DNA of 64,000 nt, from contig NC_083387.1 in assembly GCF_031755915.1 (NCBI RefSeq), forward strand, positions 10,313,001 to 10,377,000. The letters are read 5' to 3'. A model generated the notes under the pieces. The model was given only the letters and a program-made list of their open reading frames with translations, was not told the DNA's origin and did no database searches. Each line of letters starts with the position of its first letter. Within the stretch, counting starts at the first letter, position 1. The DNA comes from Ziziphus jujuba (Eukaryota; Streptophyta; Magnoliopsida; Rosales; Rhamnaceae). Made by a program: the position numbers and the translations under genes. This document shows positions 36,185 to 48,599 of the stretch, piece after piece.

Positions 36185-39100
36185 TAAACTTAAGCCTTTG
36201 GAATTGTCTTCAGCTTGATGTGCTATCATAACGTAATTGACAAATTGACCTTGTTTTAGAATCCTGCCAATTCTGATGCTCATGTAAGCTCATAAACTCA
36301 AACTATGGCTTGAATCTGATACCAAATGGACTGGATCCACTTGGACTCCTCTGAGCAGTGATGGATCCAGAAAACCACATGTAAGGCAGCTATTCTAACT
36401 CTAGGTTGATACAAGCCTAGGGTCACAAGTCGGAGCATCTACTAAACAACAAGCCAGTTCAATGACTTCATGAATTCTTAGAAATTTGTATTAATTTTAT
36501 AATTAGGACTAATAAGACAATCAGCATGGTTATATAGCAAAATAAGGATTCATACCTAGGAATTTTTTTTTTTTTCAAACTTCTGATATCAAGGAGTTGC
36601 CTTTGTTTAGTTAAGCATGGTTGAAACTTTATGACCTTTATTTGCATGGTAAAGTCCACTGTAGCATGCTTCTTTTTATCGTCTTTATTCAAATTGAATT
36701 TCCATGGTTCACTTCCATCTTGAATTGAATTTTTTTTTGTGTTACAGGGCTTCTTTGAATTTCCATGGTTCACTCTCCCATCTTGAATTGAATTTTTTTT
36801 CATGTTACAGGGCTTCTTTGGGCTGGTTTGCATATGAGGCTGAATGGTATGACATAAATAATATAAATTTTTCCCAGAGTGAGGCTCAATCTGTCTCTGT
36901 GTTTGTTCACTACCTTTCAAATGAGAGAGTAGATGGAGGCCAATCTGATTCAAAAGTACGAGGCCGTGAAAATGGGAGTACTCTGGTTGATGCGGTAAGA
37001 AGATAATGTTAAGAGGGATGTGACCTTTAATTATTTGACATCATTCTTCTTAACATATCTTATTGTTTTTGTTGTATGAGGCTTTTATGCAATATAGAGT
37101 AATAGTTCTTTAAAATTTTTGTAGAACCATCAATATCATCCTGTCTGGGGTCAGATGGAGAACTACGCTGTGGGAAGGGAAAAGAGGAAGCAGTTACTTC
37201 TGATGCTATGTCAGCATGAGGCTGATAGGCTTGAAGTTTGGGCTCAACCTACTAATTCAAAGTAACCTTTTATTATGGCATCTGGTAACTTTGTTGCATA
37301 TCTTCTTTTGTTTCCAGCACGACACTGATAGGTTGTTTTACTTCTTTTTACCCACTTCTTTTCAGGGATAGTACATCTTCCCGGTCAAAAATTAGCTCGG
37401 AGAAATGGATTGAATATGCTAGGACTGCCTTTTCTGTGGATCCTCGGATTGCTTTGTCCTTGGCCTCAAGGTTCCCAACCAATATGTTTCTGAAGGCTGA
37501 AGTAACCCATTTGGTTCAGGTATATCTTATGATGATTTGTATTTAGGAATAAAAGTTTTCGTTAAAATTAATTGAGGTAATTGAGATAGCAATGGCAAAT
37601 CATATTGGATAATAAGTATAATAAAATTAATGACATGGTTGATATCTTGGTGATGGGAGATATATTTGAGAATAAAATATAGCATCATGCTCTAGGACAT
37701 GGTTTTGAAATTTTTAACTATCTAAAATTTGAAAGTTAACTTCAAAGTACATTTCCTGCCACAATAAAACTGTGGTGATAAATATATTGATGTCAAAATA
37801 ATTTATACATTTATTAGCAGTAACTAGGGATGGTGATATCTCTCTCTGGGAAATAACATCAAACTGAAAAGTTGTGGGTTCTTTGACTCCTAAGATCGAG
37901 TTCTTTCCCTAAGGTGTCTATTGTAGATTTCCTTTCTACTTGGGTGGCATATTTTCTGTTTTTTCTTTCTTAATTGAAAGTTCACTTGAAATTTACCATA
38001 TGGAATGAAGTTCAGATGGTGTATCCCACTAGAAATTTGTACTTTTGATTGTATAGTGTTCTTACTGATAAGATAAGAAATTAAGAAGAATTTCTTTCTA
38101 AAACAGAAAAGGAATATTTATGATATTTATATGTTTATATACTCTAGATAAGTATAGGAGATATTACTGTTTGATGAATAAACAAGAACAACATTGATCC
38201 AAACATATTATTTTATGTATGTAAGTGTTAATTATATAATTTAAGTAAATCGTCTAATTTGATACTCATTTTGTTGAGTTATAAATGGCAAAGTTTTAAA
38301 TTTGTCATAGGAAAAGTAGAGAGAACAAAGGAAAAATGAAAAAGAGAACAAAGCCAGCAAGAACTTGGATATGAGATACCGAAGTAATTCATTTGTTTGA
38401 GAAATCTCACCTAGGGCATCTATGCTGCTTAACTTTTGGTTTGATTTAACCTTTAGAAGCTTTCTTGTGTATGGATTTAAGGTAAGCTATTTGTTCATAT
38501 TAGAATTGCTTTTTTTGATATGTTTATAAACCTGCATTAGCTGGTGGCTGGATCAATGAGTCAGGTCAGATGCCATAGGCATAACTCTCTGTACTTAACC
38601 AAGTACACTACTTCGTTTCAGATTATTGCCTATTTAAAACGAGTAAGGAATACCCTGGTGCAACTAGAAACTTTTTATGATGGATGCATCTTTGTTCCAT
38701 GAGAAAGATTCCTTCACATTTGAATGCATCTTATATTGCTGCATTGTGATAGTGTTTACACTTGGTTTTCCTTGTAGTCAAATATATTGGATATCCGTGG
38801 CATTCCTGAAGCATTGCCGTATTTTGTTACCCCAAAGGCAGTGGATGAGAATTCAGCACTTTTGCAACAATTGCCGCACTGGGCTGCTTGTTCTATCACG
38901 CAAGCTCTTGAATTCCTTACTCCTGCTTATAAGGGGCATCCACGTGTCATGGCATATGTTCTTAGGGTTTTGGAGTCTTACCCTCCTGAAAAAGTTACTT
39001 TCTTCATGCCACAGTTAGTTCAGTCTCTGCGATATGATGATGCGGTGAGTTATTCTGAGAATGTTTCATTTTGGTTCTTTTAGCTGTAATTTTAATTGTT

Positions 39101-42100
39101 TTATCCATTGAATGCCATGATTATTAACTTCCAATCAAGATCTTTGGTATTCACTTTTTGCCAGTATTTTCCAACTTTTTTACACATGTACAACTTTTTA
39201 AACAAATAAGAAGTAAAAGTATATGGCTGAACCAGGTCCAAATATATAGCTCTTATCCAGGATTCTGGACTTCAGCTAAAGTCTGGATTTTAATCTTGAT
39301 TATTGAACTTCATAAACTGTCAAGATTATTTGTCCCAAAAAAAAAAAATAATAATAATAATAATAATAAATAAAATGTCAAGATTAGATTAGGTTAAAAA
39401 AATCCATATGCCTTCTTTCTTTTTCCCTACCTCCCTCCTAAACTGACAAGATTTTTTCCCTCCCTCCCCAAAATATGGTTCTCCTTTCCGCCACTGAAAG
39501 AAAAATGCAGTCCCTTCCTCCATGAAAATTCCATCTATTCACCGCTATATATGACATGACCTCTATTATGCTATTCAAGAACATACCCGTCTCTCTTTCC
39601 TATCTCTTTTTTGCTATTAAAGAACATTTTAGAGTAGCATAAGGTAAGAGAGAGAGATATTTGCTGAGTTTTCATGGTAGAAGGCATTGAAATTCTTTTT
39701 CAATGGTGGAATGGAGAATCCATGTTTGAGAGTGGAGGATGCATCTGAATTTGGGAGGGTGGAGAAAGAAAATTAGAACTTGGGGTGGAGTGAGAGCTTA
39801 GAAGAGCACATGAGTTTTTTAAAGCTGAAATTTAACATTGATCTTTGGTGAAATCAAAGTGTCAAGATTAAAATCCTTGACCTTAGCTGAAGTATAGGAC
39901 CCTGTATTAGAGCCCCTTTGTGTATGTATATATATATATATATATATGTATCTGGTTAAACCATTTTATGATATATTATTGAAAAAATCTGTCCTAGTAG
40001 CTTTCTTGTTTGAATAATGTTAGAAAGAAACTGATTTTACTTTCTTTTGAAAAACTCACCATGGAGCGTTCATGCTAACTGGAATTGCATTAAGCAATTT
40101 TTCTAAAGTGGGTGGTCTCACCCACCTAAGTGCTACTGTTGTATTAAGAGTTCATATATTTATATATTCTGTATTGATATATATATACATATAATTATAG
40201 ACTCTCCTGGTTTTTCTTTGCAGAAGAAAGATTCACTTTGTTCTAGTGACTCTTTCCCAGCTATTGGATTATATAATCTTCTGAATGCTTCAATGCTTTT
40301 TGTGTTTTCTGTTTTTTTTAGTTTTTATATCCTTTTTCTATTGGCATGTTTGTTAACGACATTTCTGACATGAAGGATTATATGGTATTAGAATAACATC
40401 TTTGTTGCTAAGAAATAACATGAAGATTTAGCATTCTAATAAATATTTAACTCTTCCATTAACAGAAAAAAATTAATTATGTTAATTGAGTGTATATATA
40501 TGCATATACGTATATAGTGTCTCAGGTTCTCACATACTGAGATATGCACCTATAGAAGTTTGCATGTGCAAGCATGTCCCTCATGGGAGATAGCATGCAA
40601 ATAAAATTAAAGACTTTTTATATCAATTAGAAAATGTCTCATCAGAAATTAGGATGTGCGAGCATGTCCCTCCTGGGAGAGAGTATTCAGATAAATCAAA
40701 GACTTTTTTTATCATTAGAAAATGTCTCAGGTTGTCGGTTAATGAGATATGTACATAAAGAAATTTGCATGTGCAAGCATGTCCCTTCTGGGAGAAAGTA
40801 TTCAAATAAAATTAAAAGACTTTTTATCAATTAGAAAATGTTTCAACATTTTTTGTGCATCTTTGTATGGATAAATAGATGTTGAAGACGTATATTGTTA
40901 TCTGACATGTATTTGCACGGTATTAATCCATGTTTCATACATTTTTACAATATATATGAATTTTGTATTTACTTATTGAGACATTCACATAAAGAAATTT
41001 GCATATGTGAGTATGCCCTTCCTGAGAATGGGATAGAGTATTCAAATAAAATTAATGACTTCTTTAGCAATTAGAAATGTTTCATCATTTTGTTTGCATC
41101 TTTACATGTATACATAGATCTTGCACATGTACAGTTGTATGTGACATGTATTTGTATGTGTATTTCATACATAAGATACACGATACATATGAATTCTGTA
41201 TTTGTTTGTGCTGAATTCTACATGTACTTGTGTCTAAGTGTGTATATGATGTACTTTTTTGAGTTGCTGACACATTTAGTATTGTTTTGTGGACTGCATG
41301 TAACTGTTTCATATGTCCGTCTGTTGACTTCTTAAATTGTTGCACAGAGGTTAGTGGAAGGATATTTGCTTAGAGCAGCTCAAAGAAGTGATTTATTTGC
41401 CCATATTTTAATCTGGCATTTACAGGTGCGTTAATTTGACATAATTATACTAATAAAGTAGCATTTCTTTCACATGGTACTTTTTTCCACACCACACCAC
41501 CACACCCCCCCCCCCCCCAAAGACCCACCCACACCCCCAACCTTTCTGTTGTGTGGTTCTGTGTTCATTTTGTTTCATTGGTAAGAAGGTTTTGAATGGC
41601 AGGGGGAGACGTGTGTACCAGAATCAGGGAAAGAAGCTATCTCTGGGAAGGTATGTCTGGAATGTGCTTGTGGTATTTATAATTGTCCACTCGATTGGAA
41701 GCCAGCCACTTAGACATAATTTGAACTTAGTAGCTTCGGTTCTGTGTGCAGAAAACTAGATTCTAGATACTTTTATTGACGTTAGAGGTGCCTCGAACTG
41801 TTCAACATTGCATTGCTTGATATAAACATAACATGACAGATATGTAATAGTGACAAGCAGTATGCAGCCTAATATTTCATGGGTCTTCTTAGTGCTATGT
41901 TTAATATGTTAGTTAAAATCATTAATTGCATAGCATGTTTTCTGTTTAAAATTGTCCTAAAAGTCATCTTTAATACTCTCTAAAGTGGTACGACTTGAGT
42001 GTATCGTTTAGCTGGCAATCCTTTATGTTTTTACATATTATGATATTACCATACTAGATATTGTTTAGAGCCAATTCCTTGGATTTGGTAAATGTGTCGT

Positions 42101-45100
42101 TTTTTGGTTTGTACCAGTTTTTGCTCAAAAGGGCAATGAGAGCTTGGACGAAATTTTATGCATTGTAGACCAATATAATAGACCATAGGTGGCCTCACTA
42201 ATGTCAGGTAGTATGTACTCCACTGAATCACACCCAATTCTAACACAAAACAATTAATTTCATGTTGCTCCTTGTCTATATATGTGCTTAAACTTGTTCA
42301 ATATGGTTGAAGCTAAAAGATGTTTAAATTCTTTAAAAATAATAAATTTTTAGAAAGGCTGTTTGACGTATTTTTCTGGAGTGTGCACTCACACTAACTT
42401 TCTGGCTTTCTCCACTGTTTCATTCTGTTTCGTTCACACCCACTAACATGTTCATGTTATGTTGTCTTTTCAGAATACATCTTTTTATGAACTTTTGCCA
42501 CTGGTTAGGGACCGCATTATTGATGGTTTCTCTCCGAAGGCACTTGAGTTGTTTAAAAGAGAATTCGATTTCTTTGACAAGGTCACATCTATTTCTGGTG
42601 TACTTTTTCCTCTTCCCAAGGACGAAAGGCGAGCTGGTATCCGGAGGTATACTTCCAATCCATTGAATACTTTTTGTTCACAATATATATTCATTATGCA
42701 TCTAGAAGGTTGAGATCATTTGAACATTTTTTTAACAGGGAGTTAGAGAAAATTGAAGTGGATGGAGAAGACCTGTATCTGCCAACTGCTCCTTCTAAGC
42801 TTGTTAGGGGAATTCAGGTGGACAGCGGAATTCCCTTGCAGTCTGCAGCAAAAGTTCCTATCATGATTACGTTTAATGTGGTTGATCGGTATGGGGACCC
42901 CAATGATGTGAAGCCACAGGCTTGCATTTTCAAGGCATTGTTCTCATACTTTATTCATTGTTTTGCTTCTAGTAAATTATATTTCCTACTGAATGTTGCA
43001 ACAAGTTGATCTGCACACTTGGTTCATTTATATCTTGATGGATTAAACTTTTTGAATTGGTGACATAGGAGCATTGGTTGTGTGTTATTGTTTCTAAATT
43101 TAATGATCATTTCTTGTAATGTCTTCCATTTTGCTGGTTTAGTGTCCGTTTGTTATAGTTGATGAAAGTAGAATTTTTGTCTGTAGAACTTTGTATAATA
43201 AATCTTTTGAAAAAAGAGCTTTTATTAAAAAGCTGAGAAGTGTTTCATTGTAAATAAAAAGGCTACACTAAATGCTTATTAGTTTTCCCACATAAGGTAA
43301 AAAAAAGAGCTTTTCTAGAGAAGCAAAATTTGAGCTTCTCTAAAACAGCCTAAAAAAGCTGTTTTCTTGATGAACGAGTATTTGTTGACTTTTACAAACA
43401 TCTTTATTTTTGGACAAAAGAGCTTTTGGCCATCAAATAGAGCTTTTGGACCAAAAAAAAGCTCTGCCAAACGGACTGTTAAGGTCAACATCTAGTTTGC
43501 AATTGTTGGGTTGCGAATATGTTAGTGGGAGTCTTAGCTATGTAAACTTATATAATTTCGCTTCTTAACAGCTTAAGTTTATGAGTTTGAAGTGTTACTT
43601 AACAACATCCAAAATTTTAGGTTTCAAACTACATCTTTTATTTATTTATTTTTTTGCTTCCATTAAACTACATCTTTTCATTGGTACTGAATATTAGTTC
43701 TTTCAGGTTTATACGTAACCATATTTAAGTTTGCCGTTTCCAGTTTTTCTTGTTGTTAAGCTGTGATCATCTTGTTTGGGATGTCATACGTACTAAATTG
43801 CATTTTGGATAATATTTGTATATCTAATGCAATAAATACAAGATGATAATAGACACAACATATAGCTTAGCTGGGTGACCAGATTTTCTGATCTTCAAGG
43901 TTTGATTCTAAATATTATGATGGCAATATGATATTAAGTATTATTATTGTACATACATGGGTTTAACTGAGTTCTTTAAATTATAGGTTGGAGATGATTG
44001 TCGTCAAGATGTTCTTGCACTTCAAGTGATTGCTCTTCTTAGTGACATATTCAAAGCAGTTGGAATTAATCTTTATTTGTATCCCTATGGTGTACTCCCG
44101 ACTGGCCCAGAAAGAGGCATAATCGAGGTGAGTTTGTATCTTGTGGCTTCGTCTAGTAGGAATTTGGTTTCCATACATTCTTGTAATGTTGGTTAAAGCT
44201 TGTGCTGTTATGCTATCTTATGAAGATTTTGTGTTCAACACAATTATAAAGAAGTTGGATTGTGTGTGCTTTAAAATTGTTTTACTAAAAGCTTTCTGAG
44301 CAATATCCTATGCATATGACTGGGCAAACTTCATGCGAATTCAGTTGTTTCTTTTTCTTTTTCCTTTTATTTATTTTTTTTTTTGGGGCATTTTAAATAT
44401 ATAAATAGGAAGAGACTTTAAATTATATATATAAATATATAAACGATTCATGATTTCTTTTTATTTTTTATTTTTTATTTATATTTATTTTTAAAATTAT
44501 ATTTGACTTTGAATATATCCTAAAATATGTCTAATAGAGCAACGTTTAGGAAGTCAGAATTTGTGTGAAATGTACAAGATTTTTTTTATTGGGCTTCTCC
44601 TTACTCCAAGATTTGAACAAATTTTTCAAAAATTGTGTTCTCGCCTGATTGTTTTCCCCCCTCCTCTCCCTCCCCCCCTCCCCTCTTTTTACCCCCATCC
44701 CTCTGCCCTCTTTGCTGGGTTTAATTTATATATGATGGTTGTACCAATTTAGAAATAATGTGAAATTTTCTTGACTTTTAGAAATCTCATTTTTCTTAAA
44801 AAGTAAGAATAATGTTTGCATGTAAATGGGTAAATTTCTCAGCCAGTCCCAAGGGACTTCAAAACTTGAACCCTTGCTTTTAATGAGCAACATGATTGAG
44901 CTAAGTTTCCCTACTAAATGTCCTTTTTCAGTAAGAGGAGTAGTCATCGTATATTTGTATGCACTTTCTCTCTCTTAATTGCTTTTCTTGTATTGCAGGT
45001 TGTGCCTAATACACGGAGCAGAAGCCAGATGGGTGAAACAACTGATGGTGGCCTGTATGAGATTTTTCAGCAGGACCATGGGCCTGTCGGCACTCCTAGT

Positions 45101-45568
45101 TTTGAAGCTGCACGCGAGAATTTCATCATAAGTAGTGCTGGTTATGCAGTCGCCAGCCTTCTACTTCAACCAAAGGACCGGCACAATGGGAATCTTTTAT
45201 TTGACAAGTACGTCCTCCTTTCACTTTCAATAATTTGCAAAACAATTTTTTCAATTGTGATGGCAAGTAAGATAAAATCTTTTAGTAATCTTGATATTCA
45301 GACGCTTAATATTAATTATGTTAAGCAAAAATCTCAAAGTAACGAAAATGCAGAAGTGATGCTAAATGTGCTTGTGAATGCAGTGTGGGGAGACTTGTCC
45401 ATATAGATTTTGGTTTCATCTTGGAAACTTCCCCAGGTGGAAACATGCGGTTTGAAAGTGCACACTTTAAGCTCAGCCATGAAATGACACAACTATTAGA
45501 CCCTTCAGGAGTTATGAAGAGTGATACCTGGCACCAATTTGTGAGGTATAATGGCTTCCATTATTGCG

Positions 45569-45607
<39 letters not shown>

Positions 45608-45926
45608 ATAAAGTCCAAGTCCAATTATCAAACTTTGGGTTCTTTGTCTTGCTTCATGTGTCCATAGCTTGTGCGTGAAGGGATACCTTGCGGCACGAAG
45701 ATATATGGATGGAATCATCAACACGGTGTTGTTAATGCTTGATAGTGGACTTCCTTGCTTCAGCAGAGGCGATCCCATTGGAAATCTTCGCAAGAGATTC
45801 CATCCTGAAATGAGCGAGCGTGAGGCAGCCAATTTCATGATTCATGTTTGCACAGATGCTTACAACAAGTGGACTACCGCTGGGTATGACTTGATACAGT
45901 ATCTGCAGCAGGGCATTGAGAAGTAG
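27292..45926 (+). CDS. PI4KA1: phosphatidylinositol 4-kinase alpha, 26 coding exons, complete
   Basis: It makes PI4P from phosphatidylinositol at the plasma membrane, in family knowledge with NPG, HYC and EFOP partners. Exons I derive: 27292-28311, 28436-28777, 28879-29040, 29385-29555, 29727-29885, 29981-30108, 30274-30580, 31335-31503, 31734-31951, 33035-33193, 33286-33468, 34226-34759, 35064-35423, 35769-35983, 36811-36994, 37125-37261, 37366-37519, 38778-39044, 41348-41425, 41603-41650, 42474-42646, 42739-42934, 43987-44127, 44999-45207, 45384-45545, 45668-45926. All phases agree and total 2044 residues, close to the ~2030 of the Arabidopsis protein. A long helical scaffold with a Ser-rich insert (about 190-250) precedes the PIK and kinase domains. 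Key residues are the predicted ATP-binding Lys 1788 (QACIFK), DRHNGN at 1895-1900 and DFG at 1913-1915. The end is YLQQGIEK. Intron 22 starts GC instead of GT, and exon 15 has a duplicated acceptor. Otherwise intact. Confidence 0.95.
36685..36810 (+). repeat. 63-bp tandem duplication spanning the exon 15 splice acceptor of PI4KA1
   Basis: Two near-identical blocks each contain GAATTTCCATGGTTCAC, then TCTTGAATTGAATTTTTTTT, and end in GTTACAG followed by GGCTTCTTT. The acceptors fall after 36747 and 36810, exactly 63 bases apart. The downstream one matches the conserved protein. The upstream one would add 21 residues without a stop. Confidence 0.85.
39247..39916. mobile_element. ~670-bp terminal-inverted-repeat element in PI4KA1 intron 18
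   Basis: Arms of about 65 bp face each other. The left arm contains ACTTCAGCTAAAGTC and GGATTTTAATCTTGA. The right arm carries the complement of ACTTCAGCTAAGGTC and GGATTTTAATCTTGA. The outer ends read AGCTCTTATCCAGG and, complemented, GGCTCTAATACAGG. No transposase frame and no clear target duplication are visible, so the superfamily is left open (Mutator-like is possible from arm length). Confidence 0.65.
40498..41100 (+). repeat. dispersed repeat with four internal units, PI4KA1 intron 18
   Basis: Units of about 90-120 bp contain GAAATTTGCATGTGCAAGC, then ATGTCCCTCCTGGGAGA, then AATAAAATTAAAGAC and AATTAGAAAATGTCTCA. They start at about 40554, 40645, 40760 and 40990. The first part (tgcatatacgtatatagtg, then TCTCAGGTTCTCAC) is repeated near the right window edge at 63308. 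The class is not determined; no TIR or coding capacity was seen. Confidence 0.7.
43142..43478. mobile_element. 337-bp MITE in PI4KA1 intron 22 (Harbinger-type features)
   Basis: The ends are GTGTCCGTTTG and, complemented, CAGTCCGTTTG, flanked on both sides by TTA (43139-43141 and 43479-43481). A 3-bp TTA duplication fits PIF/Harbinger elements. The inside is rich in AAAGAGCTTTT motifs in both orientations. It lies in the same intron that uses a GC donor. Confidence 0.7.
45573..45606 (+). repeat. (CT)n microsatellite in PI4KA1 intron 25
   Basis: A run of about 17 CT units lies a short distance after the donor of a 122-bp intron, making up much of its pyrimidine content. Confidence 0.95.
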
Positions 45927-46894
45927 AAAAAGACGTTTTTGGAGCTCGACTTCATTTTGTACATGGTTGTGTGTAAGTTGTAGGTTTCTTTTTTTTTTTT
46001 TTTTTTTTTTTTTAATTTTATATTTATATATATTTTTATAATATTGTCTTATGGCTGCGATTTTTCCGAGGGATTTCCACTTTACTAGAGAGGATTGTAT
46101 AAACGGGATAGAACTTAATTTGAGTTCTTTTGTATTCGGTAGTGGGATTCCTCTTGAGGTTTGTAAAAAAACAGTCCGTGATTATTATTTATAAATGGAA
46201 TCCAACAATTATTTTGTTGGTCGGCCCAACTGGAACAAATATCTGGTATTTAGAAAAACTTGACCAATTGACACAAGTGGACCCCTTGTTTCCAAATCCT
46301 TATGGAAATGTTATATTATCTACTTAGTAAGGGCTTCCGATCTTCCTATTTGTCTTACCAACTTCATTTGCATGTTAATATAGCAGATAATTATCCACAT
46401 AGATATCCAATTACTGCTTTTTCTTTCTTGGTTCGAGTCTTTATCATTGTCCGAAGTTGATTTGGTTACCCATTCAGGGTTGTAAGAGTACACTGATCTT
46501 AACCTTTTCATCCATTTTTTTTCCTTTTTTGAAAAGAGAACAGACTACCCGCATAGATGTTCAAGAACATCCTTTCGAACGAACCAAATAATGCAAATGG
46601 TATTTTAAATTAAAAAGAAAAAGGCATAAGTTCATATTGGATTTAGCTGTTAAAGCAAAGCTACAAGTTACTGCCAACTTTGTATGTTTTTGCTGGAAAG
46701 TACTGTTAACATTGTGGTACATATATACACGCCTGCCAACTAGATATGGTGACCAAAATACAAATGTTTTCAGGATTTTTCCCTAAAATATAAAAGTAAA
46801 ATGAAAAAAACCCAATATATATAGGGTTTAATTCACAATAATTGACTATGGATGTTTGACCCAAGCCATTATTTAATTGGGGTCGATATCCTAT
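45927..46894. other. PI4KA1 3' flank and intergenic DNA
   Basis: A T run of about 25 bases at 45989-46013 follows the stop. The 3' untranslated region probably ends within the first few hundred bases. No other gene was recognised. Confidence 0.6.
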
Positions 46895-46904
46895 CCGATC
46901 CTCG

Positions 46905-47782
46905 TTTTGGGAAAATTTTTAGAAAATTTGGTCCAATACCCTTCTTTGAAAGGCTCTAAGGATATTTACCCATCCTGTTTCAATTTTTTTTTTTTTTTGC
47001 TTTCTTATTTTTTAGTATTTCCATATTACCCTTTTGCTTTCCAAAAAAATCCTTCCCCTAAACCTGAACGGAGCACAATTCCTTTGGAATGCCCTTTTTA
47101 ACCCTCAACTTGAACGGGGCCTTCTTATTTTTCTTTTGCCCTCATTCCCCCAGCGAACACAAGCAACTTTTCCTCTCCCACAGCACATTCTGATGAATAC
47201 ACCTCTGATCTGCTGATAAATCTTCATCGACTTTCATCCCACCTGATACCTCCGATCAGTGTGCACTGTGCATGATTTCTGTTAACCCATTTGATAGCTC
47301 TCATGCAAGTTTTAAGATGCTTGAAAGCCTAGAAAATCTTTTATCCATACCGACTTCAAAGATTGATTCCTGATTCCATTCTTTTTTTTTAATAACTTAT
47401 TGCGTTCCTTGTACAATCATCTTATCAGTCGACATTTTTCACAAATTTTAGGCACAGACTTCTTATTTTCATATTTATCATTCCTTAACTTAATTCTAAC
47501 TTTTTTTATTGGAAGAAAATAAGTTTCTTGAAATTTTTAACTTCAAATTGTATGCCCCAAAAATGAATGTTGAAATTGAAAAAACCATCTAATCATGGGA
47601 ATCTTTTTTCAAAGTTTATAAACTATGCGTCGGCTGGTTGAATCACAACGACTTGCTTCACTTTTGCTTCGATTTAATTTGAAGAGGTATTACTCCCATC
47701 TCCTCTGGTTGCAAGGGCAAGATAATCTTACCATTATTCTTATTATTTTGTTTTTTTCCTTTGGTCTTTGTTTAAATTCTTT

Positions 47783-47829
<47 letters not shown>

Positions 47830-48575
47830 GGATTTCTAGGAAAGTTTGGGAGTTGGAATGGAATACCCTCTATCCAATTCTTTAATGAAAGGGTTTTCCC
47901 CTAAACCTTAATCAATATCTTGAAAAAGGGAGAAGCAAAGTTAATTTTCTTAAATATCAAAGTTGCATTTTTGAGCGAAAGATATTGATTTTTCTTTGTT
48001 AATTATATTAGATTTGGTCTAAGACAAAGCTTTTCACTAGGGATTTTCTTCAACGCCTAAATGGAAGTTAGATTGGTTGAGCATTGTTTTACTTTTGGAA
48101 AATAAATTGGTTCAAAATGCTAAATGTATCACAAATTAGTCAGAAAATGTCATATACTCAAAAAATTCAAAGCATACTATCTCGTAATCAATTCTACAAA
48201 ATATATAATATACACAACAATAATATCCATGATATTACAAATAACCCAGTTAAAATAAAAAATAAACAGATGATGCTTAACGAGGGATGCTTTTTGAGGG
48301 AGAAGAGTGAAAGTCAAGAGTGAAAAAAGAGAGAAGAAAGCAAAAGTTTTTGTTTGTTTTGAATGGAAAGCTTTGCATAAAAGAACGATATTTTTAATGA
48401 TATATTTGATGAAGAAAAAAATAAAATAAAGATATGTATATCTTTTGTAATCTTTACTAATGTTAAAATAGATATAAATAAGTAAAATAAAAAAAATCAC
48501 AAATAGATGGGTAAATATCCTTGAGCCCTTTCAAAGAAAGGTATTACACCAAATTCCCCAAAAGTTTTTCTTTCA
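46905..48575. mobile_element. possible ~1.67-kb element bounded by ~65-75-bp inverted repeats
   Basis: The sequence at about 46912-46975 (segments CTTCTTTGAAAGG and AAGGATATTTACCCATC) recurs inverted at about 48500-48568 (segments GATGGGTAAATATCCTT and CCTTTCAAAGAAAGGTATTA). Between the arms is non-coding DNA, including a ~38-base T run at 47790-47828 and the leader-like stretch 47040-47270. No transposase or clear target duplication was found. Long arms would suit a Mutator-like or foldback element, or two separate inverted copies of one repeat. Confidence 0.5.
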
Positions 48576-48599
48576 TATTTGATTCTGTACTTGCTTATT

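Noticed and set aside
42046..42246. Possible minus-strand gene in PI4KA1 intron 20
   Set aside because: Short, no start context, no recognised domain.
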